A DNA stretch of 14,196 nucleotides from an uncultured Propionivibrio sp. (lineage in GTDB: Bacteria > Pseudomonadota > Gammaproteobacteria > Burkholderiales > Rhodocyclaceae): the NCBI GenBank assembly GCA_938040985.1, contig CALHZD010000070.1, positions 1 through 14,196 of the forward strand, given 5' to 3'. The position numbers and the translations under genes were made by a program. The notes under the pieces were generated by a model. It saw only the letters and a list, made by a program, of their open reading frames with translations. It ran no database searches and was not told the DNA's origin. Below are positions 1 to 6,058 of this stretch, in pieces; position 1 is the first letter of the stretch; each line of letters starts with the position of its first letter.

Positions 1-49
1 GTGGGCGGCGGGCGGCATCAAGCAGCATGTTGAGGTGGGGGTGGGTCAT
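1..49 (-). CDS. 5' end of a minus-strand gene, possibly inositol monophosphatase-like
   Basis: Only the first 16 codons lie in the window (MTHPHLNMLLDAARRP), read on the minus strand from an ATG at 49-47. A good ribosome binding site (AAGGAGAG) sits just upstream on the same strand, so the start looks real. The pattern HPxLNxxxxAAR resembles the N-terminus of SuhB-type inositol monophosphatases, but 16 residues are too few to be sure. The gene lies just downstream of repeat B1, which probably separates it from the broken exporter gene at 200-659. Confidence 0.5.
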   Translation of the reverse strand, partial: MTHPHLNMLLDAARRP

Positions 50-62
50 GGGGCTCTCCTTG

Positions 63-202
63 TAGTCAAATATCTAAAAAACCGTCACCGCGTTGCGTCG
101 CCTTACCGCATGCCTTGCACTGTCTGTGGCGGCGCGTCGAAGACGGTACAGATAGTAGGGTTAGGCGTGCCAATGCCGTATCAGTTCTATTTGGGACGAC
201 TA
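63..202 (-). repeat. Type B repeat, copy B1 (diverged)
   Basis: Read on the minus strand from 202, this begins TAGTCGTCCCAAATAG and then runs through a core similar to the one in the copy at 13593-13695 (ACGGCATTGGCACGCC, then CTATCTGTACCGTCTTCG). The other end, at 63-74, reads TAGTCAAATATC, a shortened match to the inverted end. It is longer and more diverged than B2, so it is probably an old copy. Its first three bases (TAG at 202-200) form the stop codon of the exporter pseudogene. Confidence 0.6.
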
Positions 203-659
203 TCCTTGCATCAAACCGATACCGTAGCGCACTAAGCTGTACGCAATGCCCCACATGATGACGCCAATGATGCCGTCCAGCAGCCGCCAGGTGACGGGGC
301 GACGGAAGAGCGGAATCAGCAGGCGCGCGCCGTAGCCGAGGGCGAAAAACCACAGCGCGGAGGCGCTCACCGCGCCGAGCAGGAACAGCCCGCGCGCCAT
401 AGACGAAGAGGAAGAGCGCGCCGACGAAGGCGAGCGCGATGGAGGCTGTTCGGCTCTGGCTGATGAGCGCGCCGAGGCCGAAGACGCCGACACTGATGAG
501 GAGAAAATCGCAGAGGAAACAGGTGAGAACGATGGGCAGAACGTGCCGGCGACGCAGGCCCTGCTTGAGGACGAAAGCGTTTTGCGCGCCGATGGCGATG
601 ATGAGCCCGCCGGAGACGAAAAAGCCTTGGAGGATGGTGTGTATGATTGCGGCCTGTAA
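200..659 (-). pseudogene. LysE/ArgO-family amino acid exporter, internally deleted
   Basis: Two pieces of one exporter are visible in different minus-strand frames. The N-terminal piece (about 659 to 390) reads LQAAIIHTILQGFF...GLIIAIGAQNAFVLKQGLR, the family's first helix and loop, and runs on to FVGALFLFVYGARA. The C-terminal piece (about 400 to 203) reads RGLFLLGAVSASALWFFALG and ends GLMQG. Compared with E. coli ArgO (about 211 residues), some 50-60 middle residues are gone, including the conserved TWLNPHVYLDT segment, and the join changes frame. The join falls in a GCGCGC-rich stretch at about 390-400, suggesting deletion between short repeats. No ATG, GTG or TTG is available at the expected start, where TTA stands. 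The intact protein would have been an inner-membrane exporter of arginine or lysine. The remnant cannot work. Confidence 0.8.
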
Positions 660-698
660 GTAAAGCGGATGAAAAAAATGGTGTGAAAGACTGGTAGG

Positions 699-992
699 TC
701 AGGATTGTGCCAAATCTGGCGCGAGTAGTACGTGCGGCACGCGCGGGTTGCGGAAATCGTAGCTCTCGGCAAAGAGTTGGCCCTCAATGCTGTCCAGGAA
801 GGCGCAGATTTCCGCATAGCTGTCGATGCGCACCGGACTGGCGATGTCGAAGTAGCTGAAGTTTTCTTGCGACCATAAGGCGCGGTAGCCCGAGGTGTCG
901 CCCTTGAACCATTTGTCCAGCGCCTGTTTTTCCAGGCGGATGATTTCTTCGGCGAGTTGGGCCTGTGCAGGCGTGTAGGAAAAGTCTGGCAT
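699..992 (-). pseudogene. Truncated NTF2/SnoaL-like protein
   Basis: The open frame encodes 97 residues from an ATG at 992 with an AAGGAA ribosome binding site. The N-terminal part looks like the first half of an NTF2-like (SnoaL/DUF4440 type) alpha+beta barrel: a long first helix (YTPAQAQLAEEIIRLEKQ), the WFKGDTSGYRALWSQ turn, and NFSYFDIASPVRIDSYAEIC. Family members are usually 125-150 residues. Here the likeness stops at about RNPRV and the frame closes after a short unrelated tail (PHVLLAPDLAQS), so the beta-sheet half is missing. No frame in the following 80 bases restores it. A short expressed protein is possible but unlikely to fold. The next gene downstream on this strand is the broken exporter. 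Confidence 0.6.
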
Positions 993-1174
993 TTTGGGTT
1001 CCTTGTTTTACCTATGAACAAGACGGAAGACGGCGCATCTACGCCGTTTCGCTTTTTGAGCAAAGCTGGTGGGCAGGAAAACCATGCCGTTCCGTTCTCT
1101 TGCCGGGTCGTGCCCAGATAAATTCTCGCGCAAAACGCCCATCAGGAACACACTGGGGATTGCGCAAAGCGCGC

Positions 1175-1204
1175 CAGCGAACCCCCAGCATTTACGCCGC
1201 CTGG
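1175..1204 (+). repeat. Short dispersed repeat, copy 1
   Basis: The segment around CAGCATTTACGCCGCCTGGCG matches AGTATTTATGCCGCTTGGCG near 8135-8166. About 23 of 30 positions agree by eye and most differences are C/T changes. Both copies sit in intergenic DNA ahead of plus-strand genes. Translated, both spell a similar short peptide (PSIYAAWR), but neither frame has other coding features, so I treat this as a DNA repeat. Confidence 0.4.
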
Positions 1205-1277
1205 CGTGTCTGATGGATACCCGTCATTCATCTTTATTCTCAACCCAGACTTAACGATGAAGTAAGGAAATAGCGGA

Positions 1278-1306
1278 TTGTTCGCCCGCAACTCGCACAA
1301 TACAAT
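1278..1306 (+). promoter_or_regulatory. Sigma-70-like promoter for the 1351 gene
   Basis: A -35 box TTGTTC (1278-1283) and a -10 box TACAAT (1301-1306) are separated by exactly 17 bases. They lie 44 bases before the ATG at 1351, with a GGAG ribosome binding site in between. Spacing and sequence are close to consensus. Confidence 0.55.
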
Positions 1307-1350
1307 GGCTGCGCCTGTTTAAATTTTTTACCAACAGCACGGAGTTTCTG

Positions 1351-1851
1351 ATGAAAAGCTTCATGAAAGCCCAAACCCTCGGCCTGCTCGCCGCCGCCCT
1401 GTTCACATTTTCCACGCCCACATTCGCTGCCCCAGCCGACGACGTGAAGGCGATCAACCAAATCGTCCAGAACTACGCCAAAAGCGTAACCAACCTCGAT
1501 ATTCCTCTGGCCGAAACCTTCTGGCAAACCGACGAGCGCACCAGCTTCATCCACCCGCGCGGCAACGAATTCGGCTGGAACCAGATCAAAAACAACTTTT
1601 ACGGCAAAACCATGGGCGAAACCTTCAGCCGCCGCGAGCTGCAAATCAAAGACGTGAACGTCCAGGTGTACGGCGACACCGCCGTGGCCGTGTTCCATTG
1701 GGACTTCCCCGCCGTGTTCCGCAAAGACGGCTCGCCCATCACCACCCACGGCCGCGAATCGCAGGTGTTCACCCGCACGCCCAACGGCTGGAAGCTGGTG
1801 CACGTCCACTACTCCAACATGCCCGTAACCGGCGACAGACAGGGCTTCTAA
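1351..1851 (+). CDS. Secreted NTF2-like (SnoaL/DUF4440 type) protein
   Basis: This is a 166-residue protein with a clear signal peptide: MKSFMK, then a hydrophobic stretch LGLLAAALFTF ending in TPTFA, with likely cleavage near residue 26. The mature part has the NTF2-like layout: a long first helix (DDVKAINQIVQNYAKSV), a central segment with FWQTDERTSFIHPRGNEFGW, and paired strands near the end (DTAVAVFHWDFPAVFR and GWKLVHVHYSNM). The family folds as a cone-shaped barrel that binds small ligands or acts as an isomerase or scaffold. No substrate can be named. The start at 1351 is preferred over the ATG at 1363 because GGAG lies about nine bases upstream. The stop is immediately followed by repeat A1. 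The following reductase gene may share the promoter, read through A1. Confidence 0.85.
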   Translation: MKSFMKAQTLGLLAAALFTFSTPTFAAPADDVKAINQIVQNYAKSVTNLDIPLAETFWQTDERTSFIHPRGNEFGWNQIKNNFYGKTMGETFSRRELQIKDVNVQVYGDTAVAVFHWDFPAVFRKDGSPITTHGRESQVFTRTPNGWKLVHVHYSNMPVTGDRQGF

Positions 1852-1852
1852 C

Positions 1853-1953
1853 ACCAATCCCAGAAAATAATCTGGCTGTGTTGGCTCGCCTCGCCGTAAT
1901 ATTTGTACTGTCTTCGGCTCGTCGCCTTGCTAGCTTAATTTCTGGAATTGGTA
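1853..1953 (+). repeat. Type A repeat, copy A1 (most complete)
   Basis: An element of about 100 bases begins ACCAATCCCAGAAAATAATC and ends TTAATTTCTGGAATTGGTA, so its ends are inverted copies of each other. The middle carries GTTGGCTCGCCTCGCCGTA and TGTACTGTCTTCGGCT, which also occur in repeat B2. It fills most of the gap between the two genes of a likely operon. It codes for nothing obvious. Confidence 0.8.
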
Positions 1954-1998
1954 TAACCGCCCGCTTCCATCACAACCCACCCAACCGGAGAAAAAACC

Positions 1999-2559
1999 AT
2001 GAGCAACATCCTCGTCATCTCTGCCCACCAAAACCTCGAACACTCCGTCAGCAACCGCCTGATTCTGGAAGAACTGGAAAAACACTTCGGCGGCAAAGTC
2101 AGCGTGCGCCGCCTCTCCGAGCTCTATCCCAGCTTCAACATCGACGTGGCCGCCGAACAGGCCGCGCTGGTGGCGGCCGACATCGTGCTGCTGCAATACC
2201 CCACCTACTGGTTCAACACCCCTGCCATCCTGAAAAAATGGCTGGATGACGTGTGGACCTACGGCTTCGCCTACGGCACCGGCGGCGACAAACTGCGCGG
2301 CAAAAAGCTCTTCGTTTCCACCACCACCGGCTCGCCCGCCGAAGTGTATGACGGCAAAACCGCGCCCGTGATTGCCGACTTGGTGAAACCCGTGGAAGTG
2401 TCCGCACTTTATTCCGGCTTCGATTGGCAGGGCGTGGAGCCGCTTTACGGCCAGCTCTACATCCCTGGCGTCAACAGCGAAGCCGACCTCGCCCGCGTGC
2501 AGCAGAAAGCCCGCGAACACGCCGCCAAGCTCATCGCCAAAATCGAAAAACTGCTGTAA
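1999..2559 (+). CDS. Flavodoxin-fold NAD(P)H oxidoreductase (quinone reductase type)
   Basis: A 186-residue protein of the Flavodoxin_2 family (relatives include KefF, MdaB and YheR-type enzymes). It opens with a flavodoxin-like first strand and loop (ILVISAHQNLEHSVSNRL), where FMN or FAD phosphate binds. It has LYPSFNID near residues 42-49 and the family signature QYPTYWFNTPAILKKWLDDV at about 72-91, which shapes the flavin and substrate pocket. Such enzymes carry out two-electron reduction of quinones with NAD(P)H in the cytoplasm, avoiding semiquinone radicals. The start has GGAG nine bases upstream. It follows the secreted NTF2-like gene across repeat A1 and ends just before a strong terminator, so it is probably the last gene of a two-gene unit. 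Exact substrate unknown. Confidence 0.88.
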   Translation: MSNILVISAHQNLEHSVSNRLILEELEKHFGGKVSVRRLSELYPSFNIDVAAEQAALVAADIVLLQYPTYWFNTPAILKKWLDDVWTYGFAYGTGGDKLRGKKLFVSTTTGSPAEVYDGKTAPVIADLVKPVEVSALYSGFDWQGVEPLYGQLYIPGVNSEADLARVQQKAREHAAKLIAKIEKLL

Positions 2560-2589
2560 GCCGGCCGCAAGCCCCATACGCAGACCGAC

Positions 2590-2617
2590 AAAAAGCAGCC
2601 ATTCCGGCTGCTTTTTT
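2590..2617 (+). terminator. Rho-independent terminator
   Basis: AAAAAGCAGCC, a five-base loop ATTCC, then GGCTGCTTTTTT: a perfect stem followed by a run of T, 30 bases after the reductase stop codon. The A-tract on the left allows it to act in both directions. Confidence 0.9.
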
Positions 2618-2867
2618 ATGGGCCTGCGCTGCCCCCTATCAAGAAACGCCCGCCAAGCGGGCCAATGGCTTTGTCGAGACGTGGCCTGCAACGTCTTTAT
2701 CCAGACTTTTGCCTGCCCAAGCGCTGCCAAGGGGGGTCAAGCTAGGCCCGTTACGCCGGGCATGAAAATCCCCTTCTGCCTGCGGAGCAGCTACGGCCCG
2801 CAAAGCCCAAAGGGGTGAGGAGAAAAAGAAAAGGCAGAATGCCGCAGCACCCCGCCTTCCGCCGCCG
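2618..2867. other. Intergenic region between convergent genes
   Basis: About 250 bases separate the terminator from the end of the flavin reductase gene. I see no gene. There is a small GC hairpin at 2648-2662 (GCCCGC-CAA-GCGGGC). For the minus strand there is a weak GGCA-TTC-TGCC hairpin at 2834-2844 followed by TTTTCTTTTT, which might end the flavin reductase transcript. Confidence 0.4.
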
Positions 2868-3449
2868 TCAAAACGGCATATTGCTTTTCACATTGATTCC
2901 CTTGCCGGTGATATAAAACTGCCCGCCGGCGACATAGTGCAGATTGCGCAAATCATCGCCCACCCCGTCAAACTCCCAGTGGCCGTTGCGGAACACGCGG
3001 TCATCGGCATAAGCGGCGAGCACCCGGCCGATGAACAAATCATGGGTCTGCTGATTGTGCGGCTCAGGAATCACCTTGCACAAAAGGTAGGCGGAACAAC
3101 CTTTGACCAGCGGAATATCCGCATCATCCTGATAAAACAGTTCAATATGATTGTCGGACAGCTTGTTCGGGTTTTCCTTGCGGCTTTGCCCCATCGCAAT
3201 CACCGTCTCGGCCTGATGCGCAAACGGCACCTGCAAGGCGAAAAAACCGCTGCCTTCCACCAACGGGCGGGTGAACGTCGCCTTATCCAGAACGATGGTC
3301 ACCTTGGGGTTGGGATAAAAATCCAGCACGCACGACCACGCCGCCGACATCATATTTTCCACGCCGTTATGCTTGGCGGACACCATCACCGTCGGCCCGT
3401 GATTGAGCAGGCGGTAGAATTTTTCCAGAGGAACAGATAACAAAGCCAT
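2868..3449 (-). CDS. Flavin reductase family protein (FMN-binding split barrel)
   Basis: A 193-residue protein starting MALLSVPLEKFYRLLNHGP. The start at 3449 is chosen over upstream in-frame codons because GAGG precedes it at good spacing and the decayed homologue at 11674 begins at the same point. Features of the flavin reductase-like domain are visible: LLNHGPTVMVSAKHNGVENM, the MSAAWSCVLDF strand, FTRPLVEGSGFFALQVPF and the acidic LFYQDDADIPLVKGC segment. The family binds FMN on a split beta-barrel, usually as a dimer, and reduces flavin with NAD(P)H or acts as a flavoprotein. It faces the preceding unit tail to tail and has a Kingella-type uptake sequence 48 bases upstream. It is the intact counterpart of the pseudogene at 11674-12057, with roughly half of aligned positions identical by eye. 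Probably acquired by transformation (inference). Confidence 0.85.
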   Translation of the reverse strand: MALLSVPLEKFYRLLNHGPTVMVSAKHNGVENMMSAAWSCVLDFYPNPKVTIVLDKATFTRPLVEGSGFFALQVPFAHQAETVIAMGQSRKENPNKLSDNHIELFYQDDADIPLVKGCSAYLLCKVIPEPHNQQTHDLFIGRVLAAYADDRVFRNGHWEFDGVGDDLRNLHYVAGGQFYITGKGINVKSNMPF

Positions 3450-3496
3450 GTTTTTACCTCGATGCGTTAACGAAAGGCGCGCCATTTTACGTAAAC

Positions 3497-3508
3497 AGGC
3501 AGCCTGAA
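3497..3508 (+). other. DNA uptake sequence, Kingella dialect
   Basis: AGGCAGCCTGAA is an exact match to the 12-base uptake sequence dialect described for Kingella and relatives (AG-kingDUS). Such sequences are bound by the pilin ComP during natural transformation in Neisseriaceae. I found no second exact copy in the window, in either orientation. Confidence 0.6.
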
Positions 3509-3562
3509 TAGTAAAACCGCTTGCCGCTATCCGGGGCGGGCGCATGTCGCATCCGCCGCCGT

Positions 3563-3702
3563 GCAGTCACCAACACCTCCGTCGCCGCCACCATCAACGT
3601 CACCGGCAGCCCATCACCCTGCGCTTCCACTTTTCCCTCGCAGACGAACTGGTCGCCCGCCTAAACATCGGCGTCCCATACTCATCCCAGAAAATAATCT
3701 GA
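3563..3702 (+). pseudogene. 3' remnant of an NTF2-like gene, frameshifted
   Basis: Two neighbouring frames together read like the end of an NTF2-like protein. Frame one gives AVTNTSVAATINVTGSP from about 3563. Frame two continues ITLRFHFSLADELVARLNIG from 3613. Restoring one C in the CC at 3611-3612 joins them smoothly. Strand patterns such as TLRFHFSLADxxVARLNIG are typical of the last strands of SnoaL-type domains. The 5' part of the gene is absent: upstream DNA turns into the flavin reductase promoter region with the uptake sequence. The frame runs on into repeat A2, which supplies the TGA at 3700-3702. This looks like the edge of a replaced or inserted segment. Confidence 0.55.
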
Positions 3703-3785
3703 GTGTGTTGGCGCGCCTTGCCATATTTCCGCATACTGCTTGCGGCGCGCCGCCTTCTCAACCTGCAATGGGGTTGGGCATAATG
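3678..3785 (+). repeat. Type A repeat, copy A2
   Basis: Begins ATACTCATCCCAGAAAATAA and continues TCTGAGTGTGTTGGCGCGCC. Its middle (TATTTCCGCATACTGC) is shared with A3 rather than A1, so A2 and A3 form a subtype. The right end is diverged (GGGTTGGGCATAATG). It lies just upstream of the EamA transporter start. Confidence 0.7.
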
Positions 3786-3819
3786 CCGCCCGGCAGCCGC
3801 CCAACCCACAGGAATTTTC

Positions 3820-4698
3820 ATGCCCCCGTCTTCCCAACGCCACGCCGCGCCATTGTTGCTCCTCGGCTGCATCATTTTCGGCCTCGGCAGTCTGATCGTG
3901 AAATTCGTCGCCGTCGGTTCTTACGCCATCGCTTTCTGGCGCCTGGCCATCGCCGCCGTCATTTTTTATGCCCTGGCGCGCCTCTGCCATCATCCGTTTC
4001 CGCGCAGCCGCAAGGCCGTCATCACCGCGTTGCTCTCCGGCGTTTTTCTCGCTTTCGACCTCGCCCTGTGGCACGAAAGTATCCGCGCCGTCGGCCCCGG
4101 TATTTCTACGCTCTTGAACAGTCTGCAAATTTTCTTCCTCATCGCCATCGGCATTGTCTGCTTCGGCGAGCGGTTGAGCGGTCTGCAAGGTCTCAGCCTG
4201 CTGCTCGCCGTCGGCGGCGTGGCGTTGATTGCCAGCCCGGATCTGGGTCATAACGGCAACGCGCTGTGGGGGCTGGTCAGCGGCACCGCTTCGGGCGCAA
4301 TGCTGGCGCTCTCCATGCTGTATGTGCGCAAGACGCATCAGGTTGAAAAAACGAGTCTTTTCCCGCTGATGATGATGCTGAGCTGCGGCGGCACGCTGGC
4401 GCTGATTGTCCCGGCGCTCATCTTCGACCGGGGCGCGCTTTATCCGGCGACGCTGCGCGACATCACGCTGGTTTTCATCTATGGCGCGGTGATGCAGTGC
4501 TTCGCCTGGGGGCTGATTGCTTATGCCATCCCACTGTTGTCGCTGTCGCTGACCGGCCTGCTGCTGCTTTCCGAACCAGTCGCCGCGCTGGTGATTGATT
4601 ATTTTTGGCTGCACAAGCCTATCAACGGCCTGCAATGGAGCGGCGCGGCGCTGACCCTGGCCGCCATTTATCTGGGTTCTATCAATTCCAGAAAGTAA
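3820..4698 (+). CDS. EamA/DMT-superfamily transporter
   Basis: A 292-residue membrane protein with about ten hydrophobic segments in two EamA repeats. The first starts at LLLLGCIIFGLGSLIVKFVA with the family's FWRLAIAAVIFYAL second helix and a following ALWHESIRAVGPGISTLLNS segment. The second starts near LWGLVSGTASGAMLALSMLY. The C-terminal half has LLLLSEPVAALVIDYFWL, a typical EamA helix. Family members export amino acids, nucleosides or other small metabolites from the inner membrane. No substrate can be assigned. AGGAA lies just upstream of the ATG. The last residues (INSRK) and the TAA stop come from the left end of repeat A3, so the native C-terminus has probably been replaced by a few residues of repeat origin. 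Confidence 0.88.
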   Translation: MPPSSQRHAAPLLLLGCIIFGLGSLIVKFVAVGSYAIAFWRLAIAAVIFYALARLCHHPFPRSRKAVITALLSGVFLAFDLALWHESIRAVGPGISTLLNSLQIFFLIAIGIVCFGERLSGLQGLSLLLAVGGVALIASPDLGHNGNALWGLVSGTASGAMLALSMLYVRKTHQVEKTSLFPLMMMLSCGGTLALIVPALIFDRGALYPATLRDITLVFIYGAVMQCFAWGLIAYAIPLLSLSLTGLLLLSEPVAALVIDYFWLHKPINGLQWSGAALTLAAIYLGSINSRK

Positions 4699-4784
4699 TC
4701 TGGCTGTATCGGCGCGCCTTTCCGTATTTCCGCATACTGCCGGCGGCGCGTCGCCTTTCTGACGTAATTTCCGGGATGGAGATT
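4680..4784 (+). repeat. Type A repeat, copy A3
   Basis: Begins TATCAATTCCAGAAAGTAAT, has the subtype core TATTTCCGCATACTGC shared with A2, and ends TAATTTCCGGGATGGAGATT. The left end overlaps the end of the EamA gene and gives its stop codon. The right end touches the stop codon of the orphan LysR fragment on the other strand. Confidence 0.75.
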
Positions 4785-4882
4785 ACGCCCCTAACTTTTT
4801 CGCCAGAAAGCCCGCCAACACCTGAATCTTCATCAAGTGGCGGCTGCCCGGCGGATAGACAAGGTAAATGCCGTTCCGCCGC
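4783..4882 (-). pseudogene. Orphan 3' fragment of a LysR-type regulator
   Basis: Read on the minus strand, this encodes about 29 residues, GIYLVYPPGSRHLM then KIQVLAGFLAKKLGA, then TAA at 4785-4783. It nearly matches the C-terminus of the complete LysR protein at 6057-6959 (GIYLVYPLDSRHLM then KIQVLAGFLAEKLGA). Over about 75 bases from 4802 only a few substitutions separate the two DNA copies. Likeness fades within the next 10-15 bases, at the stop of the arginase-family gene. No front part of a LysR gene is present here. Both copies lie directly against a type A repeat, but the repeats are in opposite orientation. Confidence 0.85.
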
Positions 4883-5752
4883 TCAGGCGAGTGGCGGCAG
4901 GCCGTGCAGCAGGTTGCGCAGTTTGATGACTTCGCGCGGCATGGGTTCGGCGATGGTCAGGCCGACCAGTTCGTAGTGCGCGGCGAGGGTGTTGATAAGT
5001 TGTACGGTGGCGTCCAGGCGCAGGCCGTCGGTGTCGTGTGCGACGCCCAAGATCAGGTCGCGCGGGTCAAGGCCGTCCAGGTCAAGATGGATGGCGATTT
5101 TTTTCGCGCCGCTTTTGTCCAGCCAGTTGAGGATGTCCGCGCCACCCTCGTTCGCGGCAGCGGCGGGCAGCCAGTGCACGCCGTAGCGGGCTGGGCGCTG
5201 CATATCGCCGCCTTCGGGGCTGCGCAGGCCGACAATCAGGGCTTTGTCGGCGGCGATGGTGGCGGGCAGGCTGTCGATGATGGCGCGCTCGCCGTGGCCA
5301 AGCAATGTCGCCAGGGTCATGGCGTGGAAGCCGCTGTAATCTTCGTGCAGCACGCGCAGGTCAGGGTGGGCATCGAGCCAGAGGACGGCCACGTCGCCGG
5401 GGTAGCGCGCCGCGAGGTAACTGAACGGGGCGACGCTGACGGAGCATTCGCCGCCAAGGGTCAGAATTTTGTCGGGCGCGTGGCGGTTGATGATGGCAAG
5501 CGCTTCCGCCAGCTGCTGCTTGACGGCCTGATAGGCGAAGATGCCGTGCGCTTCGGCAGTGTCAGCGCAGTCAAGCGAGACGGGGACGGTGGCCGTCGGG
5601 CCGGTGTGCGGCGGCGCCAGCCATGCGAGCAGTTGCGCGCCGATGTGGTAGCCGGTGGCGGCATCTGCCGGGGCAAGTTCGGGAACGTAGCGGGCGATGT
5701 TGGCGGATTTGCCGCCCTGCCATTGTGGGAAGATCAAGCGTAGGGTGGTCAT
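4883..5752 (-). CDS. Arginase/ureohydrolase-family protein
   Basis: A 289-residue protein of the arginase/agmatinase/formimidoylglutamase superfamily, usually cytoplasmic Mn-dependent enzymes that split guanidino compounds to release urea or formamide. Metal-site motifs are visible in order: LGGECSVS (99-106), WLDAHPDL (125-132), GFHAM (141-145, His143) and HLDLDGLDP (222-230), with TIAEP (266-270) carrying the late Glu. In classical arginases the first motif is GGDHS with His as a Mn ligand. Here it is GGECS, so Cys replaces that His, as in a subset of arginase-like proteins known mainly by sequence. This leaves substrate and even metal content open. The ATG at 5752 has AAGGA about nine bases upstream. 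The gene ends next to the orphan LysR fragment and has repeat A4 just upstream. Confidence 0.85.
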   Translation of the reverse strand: MTTLRLIFPQWQGGKSANIARYVPELAPADAATGYHIGAQLLAWLAPPHTGPTATVPVSLDCADTAEAHGIFAYQAVKQQLAEALAIINRHAPDKILTLGGECSVSVAPFSYLAARYPGDVAVLWLDAHPDLRVLHEDYSGFHAMTLATLLGHGERAIIDSLPATIAADKALIVGLRSPEGGDMQRPARYGVHWLPAAAANEGGADILNWLDKSGAKKIAIHLDLDGLDPRDLILGVAHDTDGLRLDATVQLINTLAAHYELVGLTIAEPMPREVIKLRNLLHGLPPLA

Positions 5753-5781
5753 GGTGTGGTCCTTTCGGGTCCAAAAAGGTT

Positions 5782-5825
5782 ATACCCATTCCAGAAAATA
5801 ATCTGGGTGTGTTGGCGGGGCTAGG
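5782..5825 (+). repeat. Type A repeat, copy A4 (left part only)
   Basis: ATACCCATTCCAGAAAATAA followed by TCTGGGTGTGTTGGCG matches the left end of A1. After about 5820 the likeness is lost, so this is a partial copy. It lies about 30 bases upstream of the arginase-family start codon, on the promoter side of that gene. Confidence 0.65.
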
Positions 5826-5877
5826 TTTTATCTTGCTTGGCAGCTTCTTGCTAAGCACGCCAAAAACCGGCTGCACT

Positions 5878-5911
5878 CGCCGGGGCTAAAGCCCCCTGCG
5901 CAACCCCGGCG
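5878..5911. other. Competing GC hairpins
   Basis: Two stems share sequence here: CGCCGGGG (5878-5885) pairs with CCCCGGCG (5904-5911), and the inner GGGGCT (5882-5887) pairs with AGCCCC (5890-5895). They cannot form together. No T-run follows on either strand. The role is unknown. Confidence 0.4.
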
Positions 5912-5955
5912 TTCATCGCGTTGGGTCACCCCGTATCCTCCGCCTGCCCGCCTTA

Positions 5956-6058
5956 TCACGATCTCAGAAATTAAGGCAGGAAGGCGGTGAACTGAAGGCC
6001 GTACAGCCCGCACGGCAAGCATACCGACACACGCAGATTATTTTTTCGGATAGAAATT
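5956..6058 (-). repeat. Type A repeat, copy A5 (inverted)
   Basis: Read on the minus strand it begins TTTCTATCCGAAAAAATAAT and TCTGCGTGTGTCGG, and ends TTAATTTCTGAGATCG. It starts at the stop codon of the LysR gene. The middle is strongly diverged from A1 but keeps TGTACGGCCTTC and CACCGCCTTCCT blocks. Confidence 0.6.

Larger units (their letters stand above)
993..1350. other. Intergenic region between divergent genes
   Basis: About 360 bases lie between the truncated NTF2-like gene (minus) and the secreted NTF2-like gene (plus). I see no convincing gene. It holds a short dispersed repeat near 1175-1204, matched at 8135-8166, and a good sigma-70 type promoter at 1278-1306. The rest shows no recognisable structure. 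Confidence 0.6.
5753..6056. other. Intergenic region filled with repeats
   Basis: About 300 bases between the LysR stop and the arginase-family start hold repeat A4 (left half only), a GC-rich hairpin region (5878-5911) and repeat A5 (inverted). No gene is visible. The mid-part (5825-5955) carries no feature I recognise apart from the hairpin. Confidence 0.55.

Noticed and set aside
3682..4635. Long minus-strand open frame opposite the EamA gene
   Set aside because: The predicted protein is a Gln/Arg/Ala-rich string without domains, while the plus strand shows a typical ten-helix transporter with a ribosome binding site.
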